NCBI GenBank assembly: GCA_023213395.1
Contig: CM041465.1
Span: forward strand, 66,905,741-66,969,740
DNA length: 64,000 nucleotides
DNA from: Cycas panzhihuaensis
Taxonomy: Eukaryota; Cycadophyta
Direction: 5' to 3'
Positions 35,587 through 49,600 of the stretch are shown here, one piece after another. Under the pieces are notes generated by a model. It had not been told where the DNA came from and did no database searches. It saw only the letters and a program-made list of their open reading frames with translations. Both the position numbers and the translations under genes were made by a program. The stretch's first letter is position 1; each line of letters starts with the position of its first letter.

Positions 35587-38500
35587 ATCGTTAATGCCTT
35601 GCTACATAATTTTAAATAGCACCTACGATAGTCGGATATGACACTTGGTAATAAACATGACTTATTTTATTATAAATAGGTGTGGATTTTCAACATTTCA
35701 CTATATATTAAATTATTAACGACTTCTTCTCATACCATTGTACCGCATCATCATGGCCAACTTAAGTCTTGGCGTGGGTTCGTAAAAGTTATGACATAAA
35801 GGGAATCACTAATGGTCAAGTGGTTTTGAGAAAAATCATGGAAAATCCCATCTATTTCTTGGCCAAAGAAATCTCCAACTAAATAATCCAATTTCAACAA
35901 ACAAACATAGTCTCAGATAAATTTGACTATCAAATATTCTTTTAGGAATAGAAGAACACCACACCACATACACTCTATGGAGATTTTATCAGTCAATTTA
36001 AATTCATTCCAAACCACCACATAGCCTTCACAAAAATGAACTTGGCCAAGCCCCTTAGTGAGGAGATTATCCTCGCATTGGAGAGAAACTATTAGTCCAT
36101 AAGTTCTATTATCTTAACATTTTAAATCCTCATTTAAAGTTATGAAAAAAATGAACATTTTAGTAAATGTTTCCCTTTACTTATCTCAAAGACCTATTTA
36201 CAAGCTCCATGTGTTATAGCTTTGAATAATGACAAGGGAAAGGTCTCATGCTTCTACTCGTCTTTCCCACCTCTTCAACTAGCGAATGCCTTCTCTAATA
36301 TCATTAAAGACACTTGATTACCTCTCAGGGAGCCCTAACCAAGGTTAGATGATCTTGTCTTAGTCGAGAAAATATAATTACATTCACATTAGTCAAAGCC
36401 CAACTTGTCTAAGAATCTTATCCCCTAAGAAGACTAAATTAGTCATGCAAGATGGTTGCTCTAGCAAAGAAGTATGTAAAGTATGAACTACTTTACTATA
36501 CTAAATTATATTAAAATTATTATTTTAGTGGGGAAAGATCTATTGAATATTAACTTAAAAGATATCCTCCCATAGTAATATGCATGGATATTCATTATCT
36601 ACGATGCATAATTTCATCGATAATTATTTCATTATTGAAGTTGGTATACTCAATCTTCTGGATCTTTAAGAGTGTAAAGTTTACGCCATATAATTAATAT
36701 ATCAGTAGGTAAATCTAGGGATCAAACAATTTTATATCTTTATACTATAACCCTAATATAAGTGACATTATGCCTTCTTTACATCATGGTTAAAGATCTC
36801 CTCCTTTGTTTTCATTCAGATCTTACATTTCATAGAGCTTAGGTTGTTCTCTATCTACAAAAGTTTTGATTAGTAGTCTAAGAATTTTTGCCTCTATTAA
36901 GTTCTTGTGAGGACCAGCATGTAGGGATGGCTTCTAACTATTCCCTCCTTTAGCTAATTAGGTGATTTAGCACGACAAAATTCTTGTATAATAGAGAAGG
37001 GAGACTAGCCTTTAATTTCTAAAGCAAGTTGATGCCTCTCAATGGGTGAATTAATCTAAGATGATAAAAACATAAAGGCAAAAGTGAAATTAAAGTTACA
37101 AACAAATAATAACTATGAAACAAATAATAAATGATTGCTAATATAATAGGTGGTGGACGCACACACTATATGTCAATTCTAATTTTCATTTTAATTATGT
37201 TTGAAATAAAGTAACTCAAATGAGGTATGATATGATAATAATCCTCTTAAGCAATATGGGAGTAAAGTGAACCTATATACTAAGGTCATATCTCTAACTC
37301 CCTACTAGGGAGGCTATAGTAAATAGGGCTAGAACCTAGACAACTAGTAAATAGTAGCCCTAAATATGAGTAGTGTACTAAAATAGAAATTATGTCAAGA
37401 TCATATAGTTGAACATGCTAAAATAAAAATTTAAAGGAAAAGGAAAGAATGAAAGGATAATTACCTAGGAATTATCATTATGGATTTGTCTTTAGGGGTA
37501 ATCCCTTACTATGCTTATTTATCTACCTTCTACTGCATTTAAATCTCGTACCATATTGACATAAATATTCATTTACCATGGCTACAAGATTTAAGAAATC
37601 AACAAGCACACATGAATTTTCAAAAAGAAAATAAAATCAAATAATAAATAACCCTATTATAGAAGCTAGTGCATTTGTCCAACAAGAAATAATATACAAT
37701 ATTACAATTGGAAACAAAGTAATAAAAGAATCCCTAAAAATAGAAACAAATGTTTCTAATAAATGCTTGGACAAAGGATGGTGATCATATACTAATATGG
37801 ACCAATCAACAACTCATTAGAAACCCTGTTTCAGAGTATGATAGGTATATTTCCACCTTTAGTGATAGGGTTTCTCACTTCATGAGATTGTGAGGTTAAT
37901 TAGATATTTTTAGCATTTGTTTCTAATGTGTTAAGAAAATAGTATAGGGGGTTTTGTTGCCCATGATGTGTAGATCAATTTGTTTGATGAATTATGGTGA
38001 ATGTAGGTTTGGTTTCTATAAACAACTATCAAGGTTTTAAAGTGAATAAAATTAAGTTTTTATTTTTTATTTTCTATTTCTCACAATAAAGTTTTAATTA
38101 TGTAATTTTTAATCATAAGATAAAAATAAATCAAAACTAAAATAAGATAATACAAATCAAATGGAGCAAAATGAGTGGAAAACCTAGGATTTGAGAGGTT
38201 GATTTATCTATGAGAGATATACGACCCCATTGTTTAGGGTAAAAATAACTCCAAGTGATGTCTACAATCTAAAATTCTCTACTTATTACCTCTTTACACT
38301 AGAAAAGCTACTCCCAAACCTATCTTTCATTTATATTTAACCCATAACCAAATGTATTAATCTCTATCTTTATTTAAGTGAAATTTTATTACATCTATGG
38401 GAAAGCTTGTTGACCACCTTTAATTGAAGTGTAATCAACTAAATACTAGAATTGTGGTTCTAGTGACTCAAATATTTCCATGCATAAACACTATACTATA

Positions 38501-38604
38501 CACATCAAAGTTTAAAACCATCTGTAGCCATCCTTAGATTTTAAGGAAAAATCATGCATCCTCTATCAAAGAGACACTTAATATTATTTCTAGTTGAGCA
38601 AAAG
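35587..38604. other. No gene identified upstream of the F-box pseudogene
   Basis: A run of readable codons without a clear start or known motif lies on the minus strand at about 35780-36090 (it includes VHFCEGYVVVWNEF). It may be an old coding remnant, but I cannot assign it. The rest is AT-rich with no feature seen. Confidence 0.4.
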
Positions 38605-38952
38605 TGTTGGAAGCAAGGTGCAAAGTAGGTAAACTACATTAGCGAGTGTATAGTTACAAAGTGAAAATTAGACTTCTGAATAATATGTTGGTAGTGTTAA
38701 AAAACATACTAGGGAGGTATTCCCACCCCATTTATAAACAAGTTTGGGGAGGCAGAAAGTACCTCAACCTGACACAATCAAAATTTAAAATAATATTAAA
38801 AATATTAAATAATAATTAAATACATACCTCAAAGGAGATATGGTGACTACTGGTGGCTGCTAGGTGGCCTGAGGTGTCCCACAAAGGCCCAAGGTGGCTT
38901 TGAAAGGCCCTAGGTATACATTACCATAGGATAATTGGGCATTATCTTAACA
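38605..38952 (-). repeat. 3' LTR of the outer copia element
   Basis: In element orientation it starts TGTTAAGATAATGCCCAATT and ends GCTTCCAACA. It matches 63498-63855. Confidence 0.92.
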
Positions 38953-38960
38953 TTCTCCTT
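38953..38960 (-). promoter_or_regulatory. Polypurine tract of the outer copia
   Basis: AAGGAGAA on the minus strand lies directly before the 3' LTR. Confidence 0.75.
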
Positions 38961-40650
38961 CATAATAACCAATGTGAAGAACTTCCAATTTGTCTCAAAA
39001 TTTCTGAAATTTGACTTTACCCAATGCTTTTGTAAAGGTATCTACTGCTTAGTCTTTGGTGCTATAATATGTCAATTCAATCTCTTCTGCTTGAACTTAC
39101 TCTTGAATAAAGTGATATTGTGTCTCATTATGTTTTATTCTACCATGGAAAACTACGTTCTTTGCCATCTGTATTGTACTCTAATTATCACACCAAATTC
39201 TTATAGGACCTTTCTGTTTTAGCTGCAAATCTTGGAGAAGTCTTCTCAACCATACTATTTTACATATGCCAATAACTACTACTTTATACTCTACTTTGGT
39301 TGTAGATAGGAAAATTGTATTTTATTTCTTATTGCTCTATGCTATAACTGTCTACTCCATACTGAACATGTAACTTGAAGTTGATTTTCTATTATCAATA
39401 TTGCCTACCCAATATGAGTCTGTATAACCTGTCAACTAGAATTTTGATGAAGCTTTATAATATAGCCCATATTCTAAAGTGTCTTTGAGATAATGAGGAA
39501 TTATTTTGGCTACTTACTAATTTGTGGTCTTCAGATCTTACATGAATCTAGATACAACACTAACTAAACATGTTATATCAAGTTGAGTGGATGTCAAATA
39601 GATCAAACTATCGATTAGTTATGTATAGAGTGTAAGTTTAATTAGTGTAGAGTCATCTAATTTGAAGAGATTAATTCCTATTTTTGATGGAGTTGCTAAT
39701 GATTTAGAGTCAGTTATCCTAAACTTTTGTAATAGATCTAGGGTATATTTTTATTAGGAGACGAAGATGCCACTCTTGTCTTGCCATACTTCCAAACCTA
39801 GGAAGTAATACATTAGTCCCAAATCTATCATTTCAAACTGCTTACACATAGCATCCTTAAAGTGTTATAACAAATAGGAGTCATTTCTAGTATAGACAAG
39901 ATCATCTACATAGAGTCCTACAATTAGGATAGAGTCTCCCTTGATTTAAATGTAGAAATTTAGGTCTGCTTCAGATCTTTCAAAGCCTTGATCTCTAAAG
40001 TATTTGTCAATTCAGGAATACCAGGCCCTAAGTGTTTGTTTTAATTTGTAGAGTGCCTTATTAAGTTTGTATACTTTATTTTCTACCCCCAAACCTTTAA
40101 AATCAAGAGGTTGAGTGACATAAATATCCTCTTCAATATAACCATTGAGGAAGGTTCTTTTAATATCCATTTGATAAACTTTCTATCCCATTTAAGCAGT
40201 TAAACTTATTATCATTCAAACTATTTCCATCCAAGCAACATGGGCAAATGTTTCATTGTAATCAATGCCTTCCTTTTAGGCATAACCCTTAATGACCAAT
40301 CTACTTTTGTATTTATCGATTGATCCATCTAAGAAGAACTTAGTTTTATATATCCATTTAGAGCCAATTATCTTTTTATTTAGAGGTAAGTTAACTAATT
40401 TTTAAGTGTCATTTTTAACAATGGTATGGTATTTATCTTTCATTTCCTTTCTCCAAGAAGCATGTTTATTGGCCTAATTAAACGTTTGAGGCTCATGGGC
40501 TTTGAATACTTTGCTCATGAGGGCAAAATTTACCCTATGTAAGCAATTGGATCTTCAAGTGTTGTCCAAGATGTTGCCTATATCATGATTGCATTGAACC
40601 CATTTTAGAAGACTTTATGGTAGAGGTTGAGAGGAGGTTCCCTCCTAAGT
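38961..40650 (-). pseudogene. Outer copia RT and RNase H (broken)
   Basis: Read on the minus strand with many stops: the RT entry around 40360-40420, the blocks before the active site near 40000-40200, the intact active-site word GLYVDDLVYTRND (about 39880-39920), LGLMYYFLGLEVWQ, LIYLTSTQLDIT, then RNase H with DSYWVGNIDNRKST (about 39390-39430) and the end block GRIKHNETQYHFIQE. The order and spacing match the family I units at 1-2180 and 8196-9271. The frame is broken more than ten times. Confidence 0.88.
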
Positions 40651-41456
40651 TGGTTCATTAACGACTTATCTAGAGTCAAACATAGGAGGCACATACTTTG
40701 ATTTGGTGGACTTGTCAAAATTAATTACTACTTCTTTCTTTTTTTCTTGAGTATCTTGATAATAAGTATCTTCTTAAAATTTAACATCTCTACTCAACAT
40801 GACCCTCTTTAACATAGGATCATAAACTTTGTACAATTTGGAGGTTTTTATATAGCTAAGAAATATACATTTGATACTATAGTCATCTAACTTAGATCTA
40901 CTTTGGTTAGGAACATGTGTATATACTAGGCATCCAAAGACTCTCAACTGATATATATTTGGTTTATAGCCTGTCTAAGTTTCTTCAAGTGTCTTCCACC
41001 TTAGGGCTTTGGTAGAGCACCTATTGAGTAGATAGATGGATGTATGAACTACTTCTGCCCAAAATTCATGACCTAAGTTCTTATCCTTTAACATGCATCT
41101 AGCCATTTCGACAATTGTGCAATTCTTTCTTTCTACTACACCATTTTGTTATTGGGTACAAGGATTGATGAGTTGCATTCTAATTCCTTGATGTACACAA
41201 TATGCTTCAAATTTGTTAGAGATAAATTCTCCCCTATTATCTCATCTTAGAGAGAGTAGCATGTGCCTACTTTATCACTCCATAAAGGTTTTGAAGTCAA
41301 CAAACTATTAAAATGCATCTAATTTGAATTTAAGGAAGAATACCCATGTCTTTGTAGTGCAATCATAAATGAATGTAATAAAGTAGTGAGCTTCTACTAA
41401 TGAGGGGATATCCATTAGACCACATATATCTATATACATTAGCTAAAGTGGACTAG
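40651..41456 (-). pseudogene. Outer copia integrase (broken)
   Basis: On the minus strand this stretch carries the copia integrase core and its downstream linker. It includes the text before the LRVFGCL-type block, the QNG.VERKN box and a decayed first half. Stops are dense and the catalytic residues cannot all be read. The following linker, with a PPMFDS-like block near 40680, leads into the RT. Confidence 0.7.
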
Positions 41457-42110
41457 TTACCCAATGACTAAAATCTGGAAAGCTTTCCTTATGTTGTTTA
41501 CCAAGTAGGTATCTTCACATAAAGTTTTATCCACTTCGATGTTAGGCAACATATTTACCATATCTATTATTTTCATTATGACCAAACTACTATAGTTAAG
41601 ATGGCCAAATCTCCTATGCTGTATGTCACTATCTACTTTGACTATAGCTCTTAAGGCATAGGTATCCAAAGGAGTACGAATAAGTTTAAATAGTCTATAT
41701 GTAGTCATCTTTTCTTTTGCAACAATAGTCTTGTTTCTTCTTTTGTCCTTGATTATACACTCGCCATTGTCAAATATGACCTTGTAATCTTGTCCCATCA
41801 TTTGACCTACTGATAATAAGTTTTTCATTAAGGCACAAATATACAAGACATCATCAAGATATATATACTCTTCTATATCTATTATGAGGGCTATGCTACC
41901 TATACCAATAGATTCATGGGACGTATCATCTCCAAATATTGTTGATCATTTTCTGCTTTTGTTCAAGGTATGAAATACATGTTCCTTATGAGACATGTGA
42001 GTCAAGCAACCTGAGTTAATATACCAACTATCATCGTCTTCTTCATTAGTAGTAAAACTGGATAAGAATAGTCTATTGTTATCCCTTATTTCTATACTGG
42101 TATGTACACT
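41457..42110 (-). pseudogene. Outer copia protease and GAG-pre-integrase
   Basis: An open frame of 129 codons (41457-41846) reads MYICALMKNLLSVGQMMGQD, the usual end of the protease region, then RRFGHLNYSSL and CEDTYLVNNIRKAFQ, the GAG-pre-integrase part. Upstream, near 42010-42040, the protease box reads WYINSGCLTHMS. It has Asn where the catalytic Asp (DSG) belongs, so the protease is dead by this change alone. Confidence 0.85.
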
Positions 42111-43193
42111 CCTGTTAGTGGGTGGTCCATGTTTGGAGAAACACTTGTCTTCTGTGTGACTACTACGATGACAAAGGGAGCAATATAGGTATTCTCTCCT
42201 TTCATAACTTAGACTTATACTTCTTGGATGAGTTCTATTAATGTGGGAAGGTCTCCCCCTTTTCTCATAATGTGGAGTTAGATTTTTCCTTTATCTATTA
42301 TCATAATAATCTTAATTTGATCATGTGGCTTAGATATTTCCTTAATAATTAGGGCAACATGAGTGTCCCTCAAATTCTTTTTCCTAATTTGGATCCCTAG
42401 GAGGATTCACATTTTATTGATTTCCTCCTTACCTCCTTTGATGTGGAGCTTAGTAATTAGGTGGGTCTTGTCTCAAGTCCTTTTTAGGATTTCTATCCTT
42501 TCTCTTAGGAGGTGATTCTCAAGATTTCAAAGTGCCTGCTTAAGAGTGAGATTGAATCCTAGCCTTAGTAACAAAGGCATGCTCAAGTGATTTGTTTTCA
42601 TTATGTTGCTCTTCAACTGACATTAACATGACACTTAGTTGCTTAACTTTTAGTGTACTTAAATCCTTTAATATCCCTATACTTATCGCAACCATTTCAA
42701 ATATTCTGACAATACCTACACACCTTATTTTTCTTTCCACTACTTGTCGTTCTATTAATGTGTCTCTAACAGATCTCATCTCATTGACTATATCTTAAAC
42801 TTTAGTCATAAACTCTATTATAGATTCTGTGGGCATTATTTATAAATTTTTAAATTTGCTCCTAAGGTTTTAGAGCTTAGATGAAGTAGTTCCTTCATAG
42901 ATTAGTTGGAGGGTATCCCATGCTTCCTTTGATTTTGTTGACTCACTAACCCATGGGAAAACATGATCTTCTGACATGTAGAATATAAATGTAAATGCTT
43001 CATTATCCTTTTTAAGATTTTCCTTATATATTTCTTTTTCAATATCAATGGTATTTTGTCCTAACTTACTATAGCCTACTTCATAATCTTCCATATATCG
43101 TTAGCGATAAGGATAAGTCTCATCCTTCTACTCCAATTCAGAAAATTATTATTGTCAAATTTAGGAATTATCATGTTTCCAAAACTAGATGCC
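42111..43193 (-). pseudogene. Outer copia gag
   Basis: It starts at an ATG at 43193 (MASSFGNMIIPKFDN, then WSRRMRLILIANDI). It continues with LGQNTIDIEKEIYKENLKKD and FPWVSESTKSKEAWDTLQLI (42870-43094) and VRDTLIERQVVERKIRCVGI (42540-42779). It ends with a good zinc knuckle, CSLCHRSSHTEDKC (about 42140-42185, CX2CX4HX4C). The gag binds and packages the element RNA. Some internal stops are present. The same gag, more decayed, lies on the plus strand at 3180-3686. Confidence 0.88.
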
Positions 43194-45345
43194 ATCTTTT
43201 AGTTAAGGTTTTAAAAAATGACAAATAAAGTGACGTTTACAAAGGTTTGAGTTTAAACTTTAACCCAAGAAATTATATTCAAAGCTTTAACCAAAGTTTT
43301 CAAAGTGTTATAGTCCCTAGTGAGGCTTCTAGGCTCTAAGTTTAAGGGTCTCCAAGGGAAACATTTAGTTGTTATTTTGTCTAGTGGCACCTACCTACAT
43401 GTGATAAAATAGGCATCCAATATCCTAGTATGTGATCTCAATGCTCGATATACCTTAGTAGGTGGGTCGCTATGAAGGTTGTTACACTTCCTTAAGTTAT
43501 TGGTCCACCTACACTGGACTTATACCTATTGATAGATCTAGTCATAAAGGTTAAACTAACTAAGGCACTCACCCTCTCTAGGTCTAGCCTAGGTCTCTAA
43601 ACACCAATAAAAGATTGGTTCTCCACCTTAGCCTACCACCTAATACACCTTATAGCTAATGACTTTCATCACCCAATATAAGTAGGCTAATTAGCGTGTG
43701 CCTGGTGCTAACTTTAAGGGTCCTAACCATTCTCCTTGTAAGCCTAGAAAAAAATATGGTTGATTTGGAAGTTATCTTTCTTAATGTAAGAATATATTTT
43801 AATTTGAGTGTGGTCTTACTTAGCTTTTGTAAGATTCCTTTTATGTAAGAAATAAAAATAACTCAAAAAATAAATCCTTTAAGCAAGATAAAATATGAAG
43901 ATTAAACTTTTATGAAATGAGAATATGATACAAACTTCCTTCAAATAAAAATGTGATATAAACCTTTTTCAAATCATAATAAAGCAAGTAAATGAATCAA
44001 TGATGATCTTCTTCTTTACATGAACTAAGGAACATATGTTAATATGTAAACTAGTGCTTTCATATTGATATATATTTTTAAGAAAAGATAAGAAGTTATA
44101 TCATCTTTTGAATGCAATGCAATAAGAAACCTTTAATGCTTTGAATGTCAACTAGCCTTTAGAATATTGAATTGAACTTTTGAGACAAATAAAAAATTAA
44201 TGAAATTTTATAACTTTCAAGTTGAGAAAATGAATTAAAGCCTTTGATAAAGAATAAAATGATTTCTTATTTAATATGTAAGATAATATAAATACCAAAT
44301 TGTTCATTTACAACAGCAATAATAACTATATGCAACATGTAATTTTTAATAGAAACTATGCTTAAAGTGATTAAAATTTCTTAGAAACTATTTATATTTA
44401 TTTGATGATGTAAAAAATAAAGTAGAATCAATATAGATAGTACCTATTTTTTGTTTTGCAGCACTTAGATTTCTTAAGGCTTAAGGAGCTAAAATTGATA
44501 TCAGTTGGCTACAAAATAGCTTAGAGTATATACCAAAGCCAACAAAAAACTACAAGATAGTGATTATCAATAAATAATATTCAAATATAATTGTTTGAAA
44601 CAAGAAAATACTCAAAAAATATTATTAAATAAGTATGTCTATGGCTAAATTTGAACTTCAATTTGATTAGATCCAAAGATATTCAAAATAATATTAAAAG
44701 ATAATAATATTAATTCCAACTCAAAGTTATCTAAAATACCTTTTTGAAAAATCTTACAGTTCAAACATTAGAGTTGAAATGACTATGTTATTGCAAAAAA
44801 TAGGAATAGGCCTCCTTATGGCTAATAGAATTACTACTAAAAAATGTATCACTCTAGTCGATTAAAACTCAGATGAAACAAGCTCAAATCTGACAAGTGA
44901 TAACACCACACTCAAGAGCTCTAAAATATAGTTCTAACGAGATTAGTTTCACTAAAAATTGATACTGTAGGGATAAGTTATAGCATTAAATATAATAGGT
45001 GCTCTTTAGACAAAAAAAATAAAGAAAAACTTACTAAAATAAATTAGCCCCTTTTGAAAAATAGGGAGCAGGGTTACATGGAGCTCTTTTGAAAAAAAAA
45101 ATAGATCCCTGTGAGGGTTATAGATCTCCAACACTCAGTAAATGCTTATCTATACTTGAAAATAGTCAAGATCCAAAAATATCTTAAAGAGTGAAGAAAT
45201 GCTTCGTAATAAGGCTCAAATATATGGTCACATGGATGAAAGAACTCGGGGCTAACTTAAAAGGGCTAAAACCCTTAAACCCACCTAGATTTTAAATCTT
45301 ATTAATAAGAATTAAATTTTAAAAACCTTAAGAAACTTTATAACA

Positions 45346-45439
<94 letters not shown>

Positions 45440-45959
45440 TTTTTAAATTTAATTATATATATATATATATAATCAAATTTTGAAATAACATGAAGGCCAC
45501 ACGACTTCCGTGAGTATATATAGGCAAATTTAGAGATAATTAATCATAGAAATCCAATTTAGAAGCTTCAGACTTGAAGATTAATGAGGGGAACACTCAG
45601 AGGTGATGTCGAATAGATCCAGCAATCATCAAAACATGAATGAGAATGGTGTAAATAATTCACAAAGAGAGAGAGAGACGCAGAAGTTGACAGAGGTTCA
45701 ATAGAGGAATAGAAGGTGAATATATATAGGATAACCACTGAACAATGATCAAATCTCTTTACACTTTCTCAGCAAAGAGGGACGCCCAGATATATGAGCT
45801 CAAGTCAAAAAAATAAATTCAAAAATTATTTGTTATAAGTGAAAAAATAAGAGAAAAATGAAGAAAAATATGTACATAGAGGTTCACATGACTGAAACGT
45901 TTCACTGGGTATATGGTTCTTCACAAGATTTTAGGCATACCTAGCTATAGATAGTAGCT
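43194..45959 (-). other. Leader of the outer copia, inner part
   Basis: The 570 bases next to gag (43194-43765) match the leader at 2600-3170. The remaining 2.2 kb has no match in the other family I unit, is AT-rich and contains a long TA run. It may be original leader lost from the plus-strand copy, or a further insertion whose ends I cannot see. Confidence 0.6.
45348..45430. repeat. (TA)n microsatellite, about 41 units
   Basis: An uninterrupted TA run of about 83 bases, followed by a T run of 14 and another AT run (45454-45470). It is self-complementary and could extrude as a cruciform. Confidence 0.97.
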
Positions 45960-45964
45960 AGAAG
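45960..45964. repeat. Target-site duplication AGAAG (left)
   Basis: AGAAG stands just before the first family II LTR and again just after the last one (63087-63091). Confidence 0.9.
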
Positions 45965-46599
45965 TGTTGGATATTGTGACAACAATTGTTTAAGGTTAAA
46001 ATTTTGGCATGTTTTCTAACGATTTCCCCTAATTTTCTCGGGGGTTCCAGTAGGGAGGCCCCCCTTAGTTGGGGGGTGTAAGGGGCATGGAACGCCCCCC
46101 GCTAAGAAGGGGTTTAGGGGCGATAGCCCCCAAGCTGAAAAATTAGCCCTTTAAACCTTATTAAAATGTAAAGAGAATCAAGGTCGTTCGATACAAATAC
46201 CCTAGATTCTACGGTTGAGATTCATGCCTTGGATGTCCCTCTCATGTAGCCCGTTTTAGGGCTTTTCTTATTATGTTGAATGTAATGTAATGTACTGTGA
46301 TGAGGGCAGTGGCTAGTTGTTGTTCTTGAGAGCACTCTACTATTAAGATGTACTATTTCTCCATTCTACAACAATAAATATTGATACTTTTCCTGTGTAG
46401 TTGTTTCCCTAGCACATTGCTAGGGTTTCACCATGTTATATCGGGTGCATATGTGATGTTTAGCTTATATATTGATGTTATTGTATTATCTCTGATTTTA
46501 GAACTTGCATGTTAAATCTTAGTTTCGATTCCTGTAACTAATTACAAAATAGTTCAGATCTTGTAGCAGTTTAAAGTTTGGGACCTTGTATTCTCAACA
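45965..46599 (+). repeat. Family II first LTR
   Basis: It starts TGTTGGATATTGTGACAACA and ends CTTGTATTCTCAACA. It holds a G/C-run-rich segment (46039-46131) and a later AT-rich half with an AATGTAATGTAATGT repeat. Confidence 0.93.
46039..46131. other. G- and C-run-rich segment of the family II LTR
   Basis: In a region of low GC content, runs of four to six G and C alternate (CGGGGG, GGCCCCCC, TGGGGGG, AAGGGG, GCCCCCC, AAGGGG, TAGGGG, GCCCCC). The complementary runs could fold as a stem, and the G runs as a quadruplex. The same segment recurs at 50722-50800 and 62525-62620 with small indels. Confidence 0.85.
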
Positions 46600-46601
46600 A
46601 G

Positions 46602-46614
46602 TGGTATCAGAGCC
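46602..46614 (+). promoter_or_regulatory. Primer-binding site, family II unit A
   Basis: TGGTATCAGAGCC lies two bases after the first LTR, a full match to the initiator Met-tRNA primer site of plant copia elements. Confidence 0.92.
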
Positions 46615-46671
46615 ACCTTTTGTTTTGCAGCGTGTCTATGAAGGTTTTGGTGTCAGTTTTTTTATACCAAA

Positions 46672-49600
46672 ATGACGAAAGTAGCAGGTGTAAAGTTTGA
46701 GATGGAGAAATTCAATGGCAAGAACAACTTTGAGTTGTGAAAGCTAAAAGCGCATGATATTCTTGTATAGCAAGGTTTGTACAAAGCCCTTGGAGGTAAA
46801 TCGAAGAAAGCCATAGGGATGGAAAATGATGATTGGGATGACTTAGACAAAAAGGTACTTAGCACAATATGATTATGCTTGGCAGATGAAGTCTTATTTA
46901 ACATCACAGGGGAAGAGACAATAGTAGGATTATAGACCCAGTTGGAAGGCCTGTATATGAACAAATCAGTAATAAATCAAATCTACCTAAAGAGGCAATT
47001 GTACTCGTTATGGATGAAGGAAGTTACAAAAATTACTGACCATTTAAATATTTTCAATACTCTTATTTGTCAGTTGACTAGTATCGATGTTAAAATTGAC
47101 GATGAGGATAAGGCTATTACCTTGTTATTCTTATTACCCGAATCCTGGGATAATATTATCACCTGAATTAGTTTTAGCACTACAGATGTATTGGATTATG
47201 ATTATGTTGTGAGTGCTTTACTAATGGACGAAGTGCAAAGGAAATCTAGTTTTGAAACCTCCATACCAGAAGCCATGATAGTAAGGGGTAGAACATTTGA
47301 GAGAGGATAAAAGTCCAGGGATACATCGAGGTCCAAGTCAAAGAGCAAAAAGAGTAAACGCAGGTGTTAGCATTGTAATAAGACTGGTCACCTCAAGAAG
47401 GATTGTTACAAAAGGAAGGAGTTCCGGAAAAAGGAAGATCCTGCCAAGGAGGTGAATCAGGTGGACTCAAATCAAGGTATGGATGATGATGTCTTGGTCA
47501 CTTGTAATATTTCTTATTATCACCATGACTGGTTATTAGATTCAGGTGCTTCGCACCACATGTGTTCACACAAAAGTTAGTTCTCATCATACCAACCTCT
47601 TGATGGTGGTGATGTGCTTATGGGAAATGAAGTTTCTTGTAAGACAGTGGGCATTGGTAGTATTAGAATTAAGATATCTGATGGGGTAGTCAGAACATTA
47701 ACTGAGGTTAGACATGTACCTGATTTAAAAAGGAATATGATTTCTTTGGGTGAATTCGATTTGGGTGGTTTTAAGCATATAGGTCATAAAGGAGTCCTAA
47801 AGGTGTCAAAGGGCACCTTGGTTGTTATGAAAGCCTTAAAGAAAGGAAATCTTTATATTTTAGTGGGAAGTATAGATATTAGCCAAGTAGCTACAACATC
47901 AAAGGCTTCAGAAAATTTAGCTCAGTTATAACATTAGAGACTTAGGAACATGAGTGAGAAAGGGCTTAAGGTGCTGATAAACCGTAAGTTACTTCCTAAC
48001 TTGCAGCTTTTAGATTTGGCTTTCTGTAAATATTGTATTTTTGGAAAGCATTGTAGACTCAGGTTTAAAATAGGGAGTCACACTAGTAAAGACATTCTAG
48101 ATTACATACATTTAGATGTATGGGGATCATCCCCTAATATATATTATGGAGGATCATTGTATTATGTCACATTTATATATGATTTCTCCAAGAAGGTATA
48201 GGTCTATTTTTTGGAAAGGAAATTTAAAGTTTTCAGTGTGTTAAGCAGTTCAAGGCTCTAGTTGAGAAAAGTATTAGTAAGATAATCAAATGTTTAAGAA
48301 CTGACAATGGAGGTGAGTTCAACTCCTTGGAGTTTGAGAACTATTACAGAGAAGCTGGTATCGAAATATACAAGACCACTAGCTATACTCTGTAGCAAAA
48401 TGGCATTGTTGAGCACATGAATAGGACACTGTTGGAAAGAGCAAGAAGCATGCTAAGTAATGCAGGAGTGAAGCAGGGCTTGTGGGAAAACGTTGTTCAA
48501 ACATCTTGCTATCTGGTAAATAGGTCACCATCACTTGCAATAGATTGCAAGATTCCTGAAGAGGTATGGACTGGATATCCATGTGATTATTCAAATTTAA
48601 AAGTTTTGGTTGTGATGCTTATGCCTGAACTGACAAAAGTAAACATTCAAAGTTAGACCCAAAATCTAAGAGATATATCTTTGTTGGTTATGGTGATAAG
48701 GATGGCGTGAAGGGATACAAGTTGTGGGATCCTATTGCCTACAAAATTACCATTAACTGAGATGTTGTATTTGATAAATCTCTCATTATAAAATCAAACA
48801 GTGGAGAAGTTAAAATGAAATAGGAGCAGTAAGCTGAACATTAACAAGTCAAGTTTGAAATGTAGCCATTTGTGGAATCAGAAGAACACGAAGATCTTTC
48901 TGAAGATGAATCTTCAACAGATTTACAGGAGTATGTGGACACTCCTCTGCCAACAGTTAGAAGATCTACATGAGTCAGTCATCCACCTGACAGGTACAAC
49001 CTATCTACTTCTCTTGCTTTGGTTTCTAATGATGATGAGCCTACATGTTTTTAGGAAGTAGTAGATGATATCCTTGGTGAGAAGTGGAAAAGGGCTATGC
49101 AGGAAGAGATAGATGCTTTGAAGAAAAATAATTCATGGGACTTAGTAGAACTTCCACATGATAGGAAGACTGTTGGTTGCAAGTGGGTTTTCAATAAGAA
49201 AACAAATGTTGATGGAAAGGTTGATAAATATAGGGCAAGACTAGTGGCTAAATGTTTTCCACAGAAAGCAGGTATTGACTTTCATGAGATCTTTCCACCA
49301 GTTATCAAACTTGTTTCAATTCGAGTGATGTTAGCATTAGTAGCTTCTCTCGATTTGGAGTTGGAGCAGTTAGATGTAAAAACAACATTTCTATATGGAG
49401 ATTTAGATGAGGAGATCTATATGGATCAACGAGAAGGGTTTGTACAAGATGGTAGGAAAAGACTTATTTGTAGGCTCAGGAAATCATTATATGGCCTAAA
49501 GCAATCACCTAGGCAGTGGTACAAGAAGTTTGATACCTTTATAGAGAGCCAAAATTTTAAAAGAAGTGAGTATGATCATTGGGTTTACTTTAAATTTATG

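Noticed and set aside
35780-36090. Protein-like reading on the minus strand upstream of the F-box pseudogene
   Set aside because: No start, an internal stop and no motif I can name. Recorded only in the gap entry.
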